Shown here piece after piece: positions 1 to 7,206 of a stretch of 64,000 bases of DNA. The number at the start of each line of letters is the position of its first letter. Within the stretch, counting starts at the first letter, position 1. A program made the translations under genes and the position numbers. The notes below the pieces were generated by a model. That model saw nothing but the letters and a program-made list of their open reading frames with translations. It was not told where the DNA came from and did not search any database. The stretch is from Bacillus kexueae (GTDB lineage: Bacteria > Bacillota > Bacilli > Bacillales > Aeribacillaceae): positions 1 to 64,000 of the forward strand of contig NZ_JALAZE010000009.1 of the NCBI RefSeq assembly GCF_022809095.1. Reading direction: 5' to 3'.

Positions 1-101
1 TGAGTAAGATCCCTGAAAGATGATCAGGTTGATAGGTCCGAGGTGGAAGTGTGGTGACACATGGAGCTGACGGATACTAATCGATCGAGGACTTAACCTA
101 T
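1..101 (+). rRNA. rrl: 23S rRNA, 3' end (partial)
   Basis: This is the last part of a 23S rRNA gene; its 5' part lies outside the window. The sequence ends in the GAGGACTTAACC stretch typical of the 3' end of Bacillus 23S rRNA. A 5S gene and a long tRNA array follow on the same strand, which is the usual order of a Bacillus rrn operon. The exact 3' end is uncertain by a few bases. Confidence 0.95.
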
Positions 102-243
102 TCAATCAGTTGATTGATTTCAGTGAAACGCGTTATCTAGTTTTGAAAGAATAATTTTCTTTCAAACCATATGAAAAAGAAAAGGGTTTTGAGAAGCAAA
201 GCGTATTGAAAAATACGTAGCTTGTCGAAAGCCGAAAACATAT

Positions 244-358
244 TGTCTGGTGGCGATAGCGAAGAGGTCACACCCGTTCCCATACCGAACACGGAAGTTA
301 AGCTCTTCAGCGCCGATGGTAGTTGGGTTTTCCCTGTGAGAGTAGGACGCTGCCAGGC
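244..358 (+). rRNA. rrf: 5S rRNA
   Basis: Complete 5S rRNA of about 115 nt. It carries the conserved core GGTGGCGATAGCGAAGAGG, the central CCGAACACGGAAGTTAAGCT block and a closing stem between the 5' TGTCTGGTGG-like end and the 3' GCTGCCAGGC-like end. It sits about 140 nt behind the 23S end and 4 nt before the first tRNA, so it is co-transcribed with both. Confidence 0.95.
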
Positions 359-362
359 TGAT

Positions 363-437
363 GGCCCGTTGGTCAAGTGGTTAAGACACCGCCCTTTCAC
401 GGCGGTAACACGGGTTCGAATCCCGTACGGGTCACCA
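363..437 (+). tRNA. tRNA-Glu (TTC)
   Basis: Cloverleaf with acceptor stem GGCCCGT/ACGGGTC, anticodon TTC in CCTTTCACG, T-loop GGTTCGAATCC, and CCA encoded. It is the first tRNA after 5S. Confidence 0.95.
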
Positions 438-440
438 TAT

Positions 441-516
441 GGAGGATTAGCTCAGCTGGGAGAGCACTTGCCTTACAAGCAAGGGGTCGGCGGTTCGATC
501 CCGTCATCCTCCACCA
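441..516 (+). tRNA. tRNA-Val (TAC)
   Basis: Cloverleaf with acceptor GGAGGAT/ATCCTCC, anticodon TAC in CCTTACAAG, T-loop GGTTCGATCC, CCA encoded. Confidence 0.95.
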
Positions 517-520
517 TTAT

Positions 521-596
<76 letters not shown>

Positions 597-605
597 TTTT
601 ATTTG

Positions 606-681
606 GAGCCATTAGCTCAGTTGGTAGAGCATCTGACTTTTAATCAGAGGGTCGGAGGTTCGAGTCCTCCATGGCTCACCA
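606..681 (+). tRNA. tRNA-Lys (TTT)
   Basis: Acceptor GAGCCAT/ATGGCTC, anticodon TTT in ACTTTTAAT, T-loop GGTTCGAGTCC, CCA encoded. Confidence 0.95.
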
Positions 682-701
682 TTTTACCCACTATAGATCT
701 A

Positions 702-786
702 GCGGGTGTGGCGGAATTGGCAGACGCGCTAGACTTAGGATCTAGTGCCGTATGGCGTGGGGGTTCAAGTCCCTCCACCCGCACCA
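702..786 (+). tRNA. tRNA-Leu (TAG)
   Basis: Class II tRNA with a long variable arm (GTGCCGTATGGCGT region). Acceptor GCGGGTG/CACCCGC, anticodon TAG in ACTTAGGAT, CCA encoded. Confidence 0.95.
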
Positions 787-795
787 TTTAAATAT

Positions 796-870
796 GCGGA
801 AGTAGTTCAGTGGTAGAACACCACCTTGCCAAGGTGGGGGTCGCGGGTTCGAATCCCGTCTTCCGCTCCA
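796..870 (+). tRNA. tRNA-Gly (GCC)
   Basis: Acceptor GCGGAAG/CTTCCGC, anticodon GCC in CTTGCCAAG, T-loop GGTTCGAATCC, CCA encoded. Confidence 0.95.
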
Positions 871-878
871 TAATGTTT

Positions 879-967
879 GCCGGGGTGGTGGAATTGGCAG
901 ACACACAGGACTTAAAATCCTGCGGTAGGTGACTACCGTGCCGGTTCGAGTCCGGCCCTCGGCACCA
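879..967 (+). tRNA. tRNA-Leu (TAA)
   Basis: Class II tRNA with a variable-arm hairpin GGTAGGTGACTACC. Anticodon TAA in ACTTAAAAT, acceptor GCCGGGG paired with CCTCGGC (one wobble), CCA encoded. Confidence 0.95.
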
Positions 968-971
968 TTTA

Positions 972-1048
972 GCGCCCGTAGCTCAATTGGATAGAGCGTT
1001 TGACTACGGATCAAAAGGTTAGGGGTTCGAATCCTCTCGGGCGCGCCA
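972..1048 (+). tRNA. tRNA-Arg (ACG)
   Basis: Acceptor GCGCCCG/CGGGCGC, anticodon ACG (read as ICG) in ACTACGGAT, T-loop GGTTCGAATCC, CCA encoded. Confidence 0.95.
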
Positions 1049-1051
1049 TTA

Positions 1052-1128
1052 CGGGAAGTAGCTCAGCTTGGTAGAGCACATGGTTTGGGACCATGGGGTC
1101 GCAGGTTCAAATCCTGTCTTCCCGACCA
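1052..1128 (+). tRNA. tRNA-Pro (TGG)
   Basis: Acceptor CGGGAAG/CTTCCCG, anticodon TGG in GTTTGGGAC, T-loop GGTTCAAATCC, CCA encoded. Confidence 0.95.
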
Positions 1129-1141
1129 GTAATTAAGATTT

Positions 1142-1217
1142 GGGGCCTTAGCTCAGCTGGGAGAGCGCCTGCTTTGCACGCAGGAGGTCAGCGGTTCGAT
1201 CCCGCTAGGCTCCACCA
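1142..1217 (+). tRNA. tRNA-Ala (TGC)
   Basis: Acceptor GGGGCCT/AGGCTCC with one G-T wobble, anticodon TGC in CTTTGCACG, T-loop GGTTCGATCCC, CCA encoded. Confidence 0.95.
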
Positions 1218-1244
1218 TTTAATAGATGTCAATTAAATATTTGT

Positions 1245-1321
1245 GGCGGTGTAGCTCAGCTGGCTAGAGCGTACGGTTCATACCCGTGAGGTCGGGGGTT
1301 CGATTCCCTCCGCCGCCACCA
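1245..1321 (+). tRNA. tRNA-Met (CAT), elongator type
   Basis: Acceptor GGCGGTG/CGCCGCC, anticodon CAT in GGTTCATACC, CCA encoded. The first acceptor pair is matched (G-C), so this is not the initiator. The sequence looks like the Bacillus elongator tRNA-Met; a tRNA-Ile2 (lysidine-modified CAT) is less likely. Confidence 0.88.
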
Positions 1322-1332
1322 GATAAATATGT

Positions 1333-1425
1333 GGAGGAATACCCAAGTCTGGCTGAAGGGATCGGTCTTGAAAACCGACAGGGGTGTCAAAGCCCGCGGG
1401 GGTTCGAATCCCTCTTCCTCCGCCA
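1333..1425 (+). tRNA. tRNA-Ser (TGA)
   Basis: Class II tRNA of 93 nt with a long variable arm, anticodon TGA in TCTTGAAAA, T-loop GGTTCGAATCC, CCA encoded. It is followed by an unusually long spacer that carries a fragment of tRNA-fMet. Confidence 0.95.
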
Positions 1426-1427
1426 TA

Positions 1428-1448
1428 TTATCATCGCGGGGTGGAGCA
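1428..1448 (+). repeat. 5' fragment of tRNA-fMet duplicated in the spacer
   Basis: These 21 nt are identical to 1573-1593, which are the 7 nt before tRNA-fMet plus its first 14 nt (CGCGGGGTGGAGCA). Identity stops at once on the 3' side, so this copy has no anticodon arm and cannot form a tRNA. It looks like the scar of a duplication or recombination in the array. The remaining spacer to 1572 shows no feature I recognise. Confidence 0.85.
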
Positions 1449-1579
1449 CGAACGAATATGCTTCACTGAATAATCTTCAGCGTACCACTCGAGCAACTAC
1501 TTGAGATTCATTCTGAGAGTGGGACGGTCAAAAGAGCTAACTATTAGCATAATAATACATTGATATTTATTTTTATCAT

Positions 1580-1656
<77 letters not shown>

Positions 1657-1735
1657 AAATAATTTTTGATGCTACTTTAATTTTCTTCCACACGAGGAAA
1701 AATAGTGGTACTTTATTGCAAGCAAAATGATTTAA

Positions 1736-1811
1736 GGTCCCGTGGTGTAGCGGTTAACATGCCTGCCTGTCACGCAGGAGATCGCGGGTTCGATTCCCGT
1801 CGGGACCGCCA
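1736..1811 (+). tRNA. tRNA-Asp (GTC)
   Basis: Acceptor GGTCCCG/CGGGACC, anticodon GTC in CCTGTCACG, T-loop GGTTCGATTCC, CCA encoded. Confidence 0.95.
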
Positions 1812-1824
1812 TTTACTTTAATAA

Positions 1825-1900
1825 GGCTCGGTAGCTCAGTCGGTAGAGCAAAGGACTGAAAATCCTTGTGTCGGCGGTTCGATTCCGTCCCGAGCCACCA
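1825..1900 (+). tRNA. tRNA-Phe (GAA)
   Basis: Acceptor GGCTCGG/CCGAGCC, anticodon GAA in ACTGAAAAT, T-loop GGTTCGATTCC, CCA encoded. Confidence 0.95.
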
Positions 1901-1924
1901 TTTAAGACTTTATTGAATATATAT

Positions 1925-2009
1925 GGAGGGGTAGCGAAGTGGCTAAACGCGGCGGACTGTAAATCCGCTCCCTCAGGGTTCGGCGGTTCGAATCCGTCCC
2001 CCTCCACCA
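1925..2009 (+). tRNA. tRNA-Tyr (GTA)
   Basis: Class II tRNA, acceptor GGAGGGG/CCCCTCC, anticodon GTA in ACTGTAAAT, variable arm CTCCCTCAGGGTTC region, CCA encoded. Confidence 0.95.
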
Positions 2010-2015
2010 TTCTTT

Positions 2016-2089
2016 AGGGGCATAGTTTAACGGTAGAACAGAGGTCTCCAAAACCTCCGGTGTGGGTTCGATTCCTACTGCCCCTGCCA
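2016..2089 (+). tRNA. tRNA-Trp (CCA)
   Basis: Acceptor AGGGGCA/TGCCCCT, anticodon CCA in GTCTCCAAAAC, T-loop GGTTCGATTCC, 3' CCA encoded. Confidence 0.95.
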
Positions 2090-2097
2090 AGCATGAT

Positions 2098-2174
2098 GGC
2101 GGCTGTGGCGAAGTGGTTAACGCACCAGATTGTGGCTCTGGCATTCGTGGGTTCGATTCCCATCAGTCGCCCCA
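2098..2174 (+). tRNA. tRNA-His (GTG)
   Basis: Acceptor GCGGCTG/CAGTCGC with the extra G(-1) at 2098 opposite discriminator C, as expected for tRNA-His. Anticodon GTG in ATTGTGGCT, CCA encoded. Confidence 0.95.
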
Positions 2175-2236
2175 TTCTTAAGCTCCAGACGTAGTATAGA
2201 ATGAAATAATCTTATAAGAGTAGATAATTCATTTAT

Positions 2237-2311
2237 TGGGCTATAGCCAAGCGGTAAGGCAACGGACTTTGACTCCGTGATGCGCTGGTTCGAATCCAGC
2301 TAGCCCAGCCA
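2237..2311 (+). tRNA. tRNA-Gln (TTG)
   Basis: Acceptor TGGGCTA/TAGCCCA, anticodon TTG in ACTTTGACT, T-loop GGTTCGAATCC, CCA encoded. Confidence 0.95.
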
Positions 2312-2313
2312 TT

Positions 2314-2387
<74 letters not shown>

Positions 2388-2398
2388 AAATTACATAT

Positions 2399-2472
2399 GC
2401 GGGTGTAGTTTAGTGGTAAAACCTCAGCCTTCCAAGCTGATGTCGTGGGTTCGATTCCCATCACCCGCTCCA
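2399..2472 (+). tRNA. tRNA-Gly (TCC)
   Basis: Acceptor GCGGGTG/CACCCGC, anticodon TCC in CTTCCAAG, T-loop GGTTCGATTCC, CCA encoded. Confidence 0.95.
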
Positions 2473-2475
2473 TAG

Positions 2476-2549
<74 letters not shown>

Positions 2550-2555
2550 TATTGT

Positions 2556-2630
2556 TCCGCAGTAGCTCAGTGGTAGAGCATTCGGCTGTTAACCGAACGG
2601 TCGCAGGTTCGAATCCTGCCTGCGGAGCCA
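2556..2630 (+). tRNA. tRNA-Asn (GTT)
   Basis: Acceptor TCCGCAG/CTGCGGA, anticodon GTT in GCTGTTAAC, T-loop GGTTCGAATCC, CCA encoded. Confidence 0.95.
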
Positions 2631-2644
2631 TTTTTTTATTATCT

Positions 2645-2718
<74 letters not shown>

Positions 2719-2736
2719 TCATGCGTTCAATTTCGG

Positions 2737-2770
2737 AAAAAGACCAAGTCAATTTGACTTGGTCTTTTTC
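2737..2770 (+). terminator. Terminator of the rRNA/tRNA operon
   Basis: Perfect stem AGACCAAGTCA/TGACTTGGTCT with a short loop and a T run, starting about 20 nt behind the last tRNA. Confidence 0.9.
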
Positions 2771-2772
2771 CG

Positions 2773-2950
2773 TTGTTACAGAAAGTTTAAGTTCAATAAA
2801 GTGTTAAAGTTTTCTCTTTACAGTTTATTTGATGTTTAGCTCCGAGCGCCATCAGCTCGGGTCGCTTCGGCCCTGCTGTGGCGACGGAAGCCTCCTCGCA
2901 GGTCCTCCAGCGTCCTTCGCCTAAGGACTTGCGCTTTGCGCCCTTCTTAT
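2773..2950 (+). repeat. Interspersed element, copy 1 (short form)
   Basis: First of eight copies in the window. The element starts TTGTTACAGAAAGTTTAAG, has a middle that folds as CGCCATCAGC...GCTGTGGCG around GGGTCGCTTCGGCCC, continues with ACGGAAGCCTCCTCGCAGG, and ends near GGACTTGCGCTTTGCGC. It lies directly behind the tRNA-operon terminator. No coding potential is apparent. Confidence 0.88.
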
Positions 2951-3023
2951 TTTTTTGAAATCTATATCCTTTACTAAGCTACCGAAGTAGCTTGATAACT
3001 TTATAAAATCAAGGTTTTTAACG

Positions 3024-3053
3024 TTGACACTCTGTCAGTGTTAGGAATACAAT
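3024..3053 (+). promoter_or_regulatory. Probable hutP promoter
   Basis: A TTGACA -35 box (3024-3029) and a TACAAT -10 box (3048-3053) are separated by 18 bp, 55 nt before the hutP start. This is a good sigma-A match; its use is inferred. Confidence 0.6.
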
Positions 3054-3069
3054 AATAATAAGTTATTAG

Positions 3070-3084
3070 TCTTTTTAGAAAATT
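3070..3084 (+). promoter_or_regulatory. Possible CodY box upstream of hutP
   Basis: The 15-mer TCTTTTTAGAAAATT matches the CodY consensus AATTTTCWGAAAATT at 12 of 15 positions and lies between the promoter and the start codon. CodY represses hut in B. subtilis, so the position makes sense, but AT-rich DNA gives chance matches. Confidence 0.4.
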
Positions 3085-3107
3085 CATATTTGATTGAGGT
3101 TATTAGC

Positions 3108-3557
3108 ATGACGCTTCGAGTCGATCAACGAATAGGTAGAAATGCGATGATATTAGCATTTGCAGAAGGAAAAGAAGAGCAATTCATCATCGAACAGCTG
3201 GAGAAAAATCGTTGGCAGTTTTGTAAAGGGAAAGTAGGCTCAATGGAAATGCAAAAGATTGTAGCAGCCATCGAAACAGCTGCAAAACGACAGGGAATCG
3301 TAAAAGAAGCAGTTTATCGTGAAATGCATGCCCTTTACCATGCAATCATTGAAGCATTGCATGGGGTTACGAGAGGTCAAGTAGAGCTTGGAGACATGCT
3401 TCGAACTGTCGGACTTCGTTTTTCAATTGTAAAAGGAAAGCCATATGATAAACCTGAAGAAGGCGAATGGATTGCGGTAGCATTATATGGAACAATAGGG
3501 GCGCCTATTCGTGGGTTAGAACACGAAACAATGGGACTTGGCATTAATCATATTTAA
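3108..3557 (+). CDS. hutP: Histidine-utilisation antiterminator HutP
   Basis: HutP is an RNA-binding protein that, with L-histidine and Mg2+, binds NAG triplets in the leader of the hut structural genes and prevents termination. The 149-residue product has the family length (148 in B. subtilis). Conserved stretches include [33 protein letters not shown] and the C-terminal [14 protein letters not shown] and GINHI. I chose the ATG at 3108, preceded by a TTGAGGT-like ribosome site, over a TTG at 3090, because it matches the family N-terminus. A NAG-repeat site and a terminator follow directly, before hutH, as in B. subtilis. Confidence 0.93.
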   Translation: MTLRVDQRIGRNAMILAFAEGKEEQFIIEQLEKNRWQFCKGKVGSMEMQKIVAAIETAAKRQGIVKEAVYREMHALYHAIIEALHGVTRGQVELGDMLRTVGLRFSIVKGKPYDKPEEGEWIAVALYGTIGAPIRGLEHETMGLGINHI

Positions 3558-3561
3558 TACA

Positions 3562-3585
3562 CAGCCTATAGTGATGAGTTATCAG
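3562..3585 (+). promoter_or_regulatory. HutP-binding NAG repeat in the hutP-hutH leader
   Basis: Four NAG triplets occur with exact 4-nt spacers: CAG (3562), TAG (3569), GAG (3576) and CAG (3583). This seven-base period is the arrangement HutP is known to bind. The last triplet touches the base of the terminator stem, so binding could block hairpin formation. Confidence 0.75.
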
Positions 3586-3634
3586 GGGGCTATACTAGTG
3601 AACAAGCTTTTGTTGACTAGTATGGTCCCTTTTT
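3585..3634 (+). terminator. HutP-controlled terminator before hutH
   Basis: A long stem runs from GGGGGCTATACTAGT to ACTAGTATGGTCCC, with the inner arms AACAA/TTGTT and a T run (3630-3634) after it. With the upstream NAG array it should end transcription when histidine-bound HutP is absent. hutH starts 27 nt further on. Confidence 0.85.
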
Positions 3635-3660
3635 GCATTTTTTAAAGGAGGAATAAAGAA

Positions 3661-5184
3661 ATGGTCGAATTGACAGGTAATACTCTTACAATCGAAGATG
3701 TTAAAAAAGTGATTTTAAATGGTATATATGTAACAGTATCTCCTGATAGTTTACGCATTGTACAAAAAAGTAGAGCAGCAGTGGATAAAATTGTGGATGA
3801 AAAGAAGGTCGTTTATGGAATTACTACTGGATTTGGAAAATTTAGTGATGTATTTATTGATGCTGGTGATGTCGAAAAGCTTCAACTAAACTTAATTCAT
3901 TCACACGCTTGTGGAGTTGGAGAAGCATTTCCTGAAAAGGTATCAAGGGCGATGCTGCTTCTTCGAGCTAATGCATTGTTAAAAGGTTATTCTGGTGTAA
4001 GACCAGTTGTTATCGAACGCCTTCTAGATTTGTTAAACGCACAAATTCATCCAGTTATTCCACAGCAAGGTTCACTTGGTGCAAGTGGTGACTTAGCACC
4101 GTTATCCCATCTTGCGCTCGTTTTAATGGGAGAAGGAGAGGTCTTTTATAAAGGGGAAAGACAAGAGGCGATTCTAGCATTATCAAAAGAAGGAATTGCT
4201 CCAATTACGTTAAAAGCCAAAGAAGGATTAGCACTGATAAATGGTACTCAAGCAATGACCGCAATGGGGGTTATAAATTATATCGAAGCTGAGCAATTAG
4301 CACTTGAAAGTGAAGCGATTGCAGCCATTACGTTGGAAGGTCTGCAAGGGATAATTGATGCGTTTGATGAAGATGTCCACAAAGCACGAGGTTATCAACA
4401 GCAAGTAGATGTAGCAAGAAGAATTCGTGAATACTTACAAGATAGTAAGCTTGTCACAAAGCAAGGAGAATTACGAGTACAAGATGCCTATTCATTACGT
4501 TGCATCCCACAGGTACATGGTGCTTCTTGGCAAGCGCTTGATTATGTGAGGGAAAAACTTGAAATTGAAATGAATGCAGCTACGGATAACCCGTTAATCT
4601 TTGATGGTGGGGAGAAAGTCATTTCAGGAGGCAACTTTCATGGACAGCCGATTGCACTTGCGATGGACTTTATGAAAATAGCAATTGCAGAGCTTTCTAA
4701 CATATCCGAGCGCCGTATTGAGCGACTAGTTAATCCACAATTAAGTGACTTGCCACCGTTTTTAAGTCCGGAACCAGGCCTTCAATCTGGAGCGATGATT
4801 ATGCAATATGCAGCAGCATCTCTTGTTTCGGAAAATAAAACACTGGCTCATCCTGCGAGTGTTGACTCCATTCCTTCTTCAGCAAATCAAGAAGATCACG
4901 TAAGCATGGGAACCATTGGCTCACGTCATGCCTATCAGATTATTCAAAATGTACGTCGAGTGTTAGCCATTGAATTAATCTGTGCTTTACAAGCGGCAGA
5001 GTACCGTGGAGTGGAGAAAATGAGCACGTTCACAAAAGCTCTTTACGAGGAAGTACGTTCTATTGTTCCTTCGATTACAGAAGATCGCATTTTCTCAAAA
5101 GATATTGAGAAGGTCAATAATTGGTTATATGAAGTGAATTGGGAAAAGCTTCAGAAAGAATTTATGTTGAAGAGTCAAATGTAA
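3661..5184 (+). CDS. hutH: Histidine ammonia-lyase HutH
   Basis: HutH deaminates L-histidine to trans-urocanate and ammonia, the first step of histidine breakdown. The 507-residue length fits the family. The Ala141-Ser142-Gly143 triad inside [16 protein letters not shown] forms the MIO electrophile, and the later SQNQ-like stretch appears here as [13 protein letters not shown] strong AAAGGAGG site precedes the ATG. A terminator follows immediately, so urocanase (hutU) and the rest of the B. subtilis hut operon are not next to it. Expression should depend on HutP through the leader at 3562-3634. Confidence 0.96.
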   Translation: MVELTGNTLTIEDVKKVILNGIYVTVSPDSLRIVQKSRAAVDKIVDEKKVVYGITTGFGKFSDVFIDAGDVEKLQLNLIHSHACGVGEAFPEKVSRAMLLLRANALLKGYSGVRPVVIERLLDLLNAQIHPVIPQQGSLGASGDLAPLSHLALVLMGEGEVFYKGERQEAILALSKEGIAPITLKAKEGLALINGTQAMTAMGVINYIEAEQLALESEAIAAITLEGLQGIIDAFDEDVHKARGYQQQVDVARRIREYLQDSKLVTKQGELRVQDAYSLRCIPQVHGASWQALDYVREKLEIEMNAATDNPLIFDGGEKVISGGNFHGQPIALAMDFMKIAIAELSNISERRIERLVNPQLSDLPPFLSPEPGLQSGAMIMQYAAASLVSENKTLAHPASVDSIPSSANQEDHVSMGTIGSRHAYQIIQNVRRVLAIELICALQAAEYRGVEKMSTFTKALYEEVRSIVPSITEDRIFSKDIEKVNNWLYEVNWEKLQKEFMLKSQM

Positions 5185-5186
5185 TG

Positions 5187-5228
5187 AAAAAGTCCTTTAA
5201 TGCTCAATGACGCATTAAAGGACTTTTT
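5187..5228 (+). terminator. Terminator of hutH
   Basis: Stem AGTCCTTTAATGC/GCATTAAAGGACT with 7-nt loop and T run, 2 nt behind the hutH stop. Confidence 0.9.
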
Positions 5229-5447
5229 CATGTTGGTGTACGTATCGTGTCTACTGAGGTTGAAAGACCAATCATCGATAAGGTTATCTTTTTCATTTTA
5301 GAGCTCTAAAAAGGGCTCTTTTCCTTTTTTATCCCTTTTGTATGTTTACAAGAATTTCTTAAGGGAAAAACAAAAAAGCTCTTCTTTTTTAATATTTCTT
5401 ATGATACCATGCAAGGAGCTCGAGTTTATTAAAGGGGGCGTAGGGGT

Positions 5448-6008
5448 TTGTACATTCAGGCGGCACTTATTTTTTTATTGCAAATTTTGTATGTTCCGGT
5501 GTTAACGATTAGAACCATTTTTCTTGTGAAGAATCAAACGAAAGCAGCGGCTGGAGTGGGCTTATTAGAAGGTGCGATATACATTGTTGCATTAGGTATT
5601 GTATTCCAAGATTTATCCAATTGGTGGAATATCGCAGCTTATGTGATTGGATTTAGTGTTGGATTACTTCTTGGAGGAGCCATTGAGAAAAAAATGGCGC
5701 TTGGGTACGTAACGTATAACGTAAATTTGTTAGATAAAAATTCAAGCTTAGTCAGTAAACTTCGCGAAGCTGGATTTGGAGTTACGGTTTTTGAAGGAGA
5801 GGGCATGAGCTCGAAGCGGTATCGATTAGAAGTCGTGGCGAAGCGTTCTCGTGAAGAAGAGTTTTTAGAATTAGTTTCTGAAATTGAACCAACAGCATTT
5901 TTAAGCTCCTACGAATTACGATCGTTCAAAGGCGGCTATTTGACAAATTCGATGAAGAAGCGTTGGAAAAAATGGAACAAGAAAATGAAAGAACAATCAA
6001 CTGAGTAA
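5448..6008 (+). CDS. yebE: UPF0316 (DUF2179/DUF5698) membrane protein, YebE-like
   Basis: Predicted integral membrane protein of 186 residues and unknown function. Hydrophobic segments lie at about residues 3-20, 33-52 and 60-80, followed by a soluble DUF2179-like domain ([28 protein letters not shown]) and a lysine-rich tail. The N-terminal half, with [17 protein letters not shown] and FQDLSNW, closely matches what I remember of B. subtilis YebE. The start is TTG at 5448 with an AAAGGGGG site 10 nt upstream. It is a single gene between its own terminator and the hutH terminator. Confidence 0.85.
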   Translation: MYIQAALIFLLQILYVPVLTIRTIFLVKNQTKAAAGVGLLEGAIYIVALGIVFQDLSNWWNIAAYVIGFSVGLLLGGAIEKKMALGYVTYNVNLLDKNSSLVSKLREAGFGVTVFEGEGMSSKRYRLEVVAKRSREEEFLELVSEIEPTAFLSSYELRSFKGGYLTNSMKKRWKKWNKKMKEQSTE

Positions 6009-6034
6009 AAGACGTCTGTAGGGACGTCTTTTTT
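6007..6034 (+). terminator. Terminator of the UPF0316 gene
   Basis: Stem AAAAGACGTC/GACGTCTTTT with a short loop and T run, overlapping the stop codon. Confidence 0.88.
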
Positions 6035-6035
6035 G

Positions 6036-6319
6036 TTGTTATAGAAAGTTTAAGTTCAATAAAGTGTAATGTATTCTTTTTACAGTTTTTTTTGGTGTCT
6101 AGCTCCAAGCAGCGCCATCAGCTCGGGTCGCTTCGGCCCAGCTGTGGCGACGGAAGCCTTCTCCAGGTCCTAAAGCGCCCTTCGCCTAAGGACTTGCGCT
6201 TTGCGCTTTTTCTGTGAAAAAAATGATCTATCCTGATAGGTAGATGGTAGAAAGGAAACCCCGGGGAGAATAAATTTTCATGTCCGGGGTGTGAGTGTAA
6301 AATCATGTATGTTTCTTAT
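6036..6319 (+). repeat. Interspersed element, copy 2 (long form)
   Basis: The core (6036 to about 6214) matches copy 1. It is followed by a second module of about 100 bp that is also found behind copies 4 and 8. That module contains GGTAGATGGTAGAAAGG, a hairpin ACCCCGG...CCGGGGT around GGAGAATAAATTTTCATGT, and ends CATGTATGTTTCTTA. It follows the UPF0316 terminator directly. No gene is seen from 6009 to 6450 apart from this. Confidence 0.88.
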
Positions 6320-6450
6320 TTACGAAAGACCAACTTGACCACTTTAGGAGTATAAATTATTTCATTTTTTTATATTATCTGTACTTTGAATTGATTACTT
6401 GATAACCTAATAATGTAGTGATTTACTATTTTAGGAAAAGGTGCATTCAT

Positions 6451-7206
6451 ATGGAGTTTCCAGTTTATATTCATCTCGGTCCGCTAGCGATTCACCCTCA
6501 TCTTGTCTTTGAAACGCTAGCTTATTTTATTGGCTTTCGCGTGTATTTGCTCCTCCGAAGAAAGTCATATATTCCAATGGAAAAATCAATTTGGGTAGCG
6601 GTAGGAGCCGTTTTGGGAGCGGCAATTGGTTCGAAACTATTATATTGGTTTGAAGATCCAGCTAAGACGTTGCAACAATGGAATAACATCATCTATTTAA
6701 TGGAAGGAAAGACCATTGTTGGAGGGTTGTTAGGCGGTCTCATTGGTGTTGAGATGGCGAAAAAAATCATTGGGCTAAAACAGTCAACGGGTGATGATTT
6801 CGTTATTCCCCTTATTGTCGGCATGTGTATCGGACGGATTGGGTGTTTTTTAACCGGATTAGATGATCATACTTATGGAACGGTAACAACTTGGTGGACG
6901 GGAATTGATTTTGGAGATGGCTTGAAGCGTCACCCAACACAACTATATGAAATTATGTTCCTACTTCTTTTAGGAGCAATCATCTTGTGGATTAAGAAAG
7001 TAAACAAAATCCTTTGGGAAGGATATTTGTTTCAGCTTTTTATGTTAAGTTACTTATTCTTCCGATTTCTTATCGACTTTATTAAACCATTTCCTCATGC
7101 TTATGGGGTATTCAATCATATTCAAATCGCTGCGATGGCAGGCATTGTGTATTACGTATTGTTGATAAATAAAAAGTGGAAGGGACGCGTAAGGTATGCC
7201 AAATAG
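6451..7206 (+). CDS. Lgt-like membrane protein (prolipoprotein diacylglyceryl transferase family)
   Basis: Polytopic membrane protein of 251 residues related to Lgt, which moves diacylglycerol from phosphatidylglycerol onto prolipoprotein cysteine. Family marks are the glycine-rich TIVGGLLGGLIG segment, GRIGCFLTGLDDHTYG and RHPTQLYE. In true Lgt the second motif reads GRxxNFxNxE; here the NFxN part is CFLT, so the substrate may differ. The ATG at 6451 with AGGAAAAGG upstream is preferred to an in-frame start at 6418. The 3' end overlaps the radical SAM gene by 11 nt, so the two are translationally linked. Confidence 0.82.
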   Translation: MEFPVYIHLGPLAIHPHLVFETLAYFIGFRVYLLLRRKSYIPMEKSIWVAVGAVLGAAIGSKLLYWFEDPAKTLQQWNNIIYLMEGKTIVGGLLGGLIGVEMAKKIIGLKQSTGDDFVIPLIVGMCIGRIGCFLTGLDDHTYGTVTTWWTGIDFGDGLKRHPTQLYEIMFLLLLGAIILWIKKVNKILWEGYLFQLFMLSYLFFRFLIDFIKPFPHAYGVFNHIQIAAMAGIVYYVLLINKKWKGRVRYAK

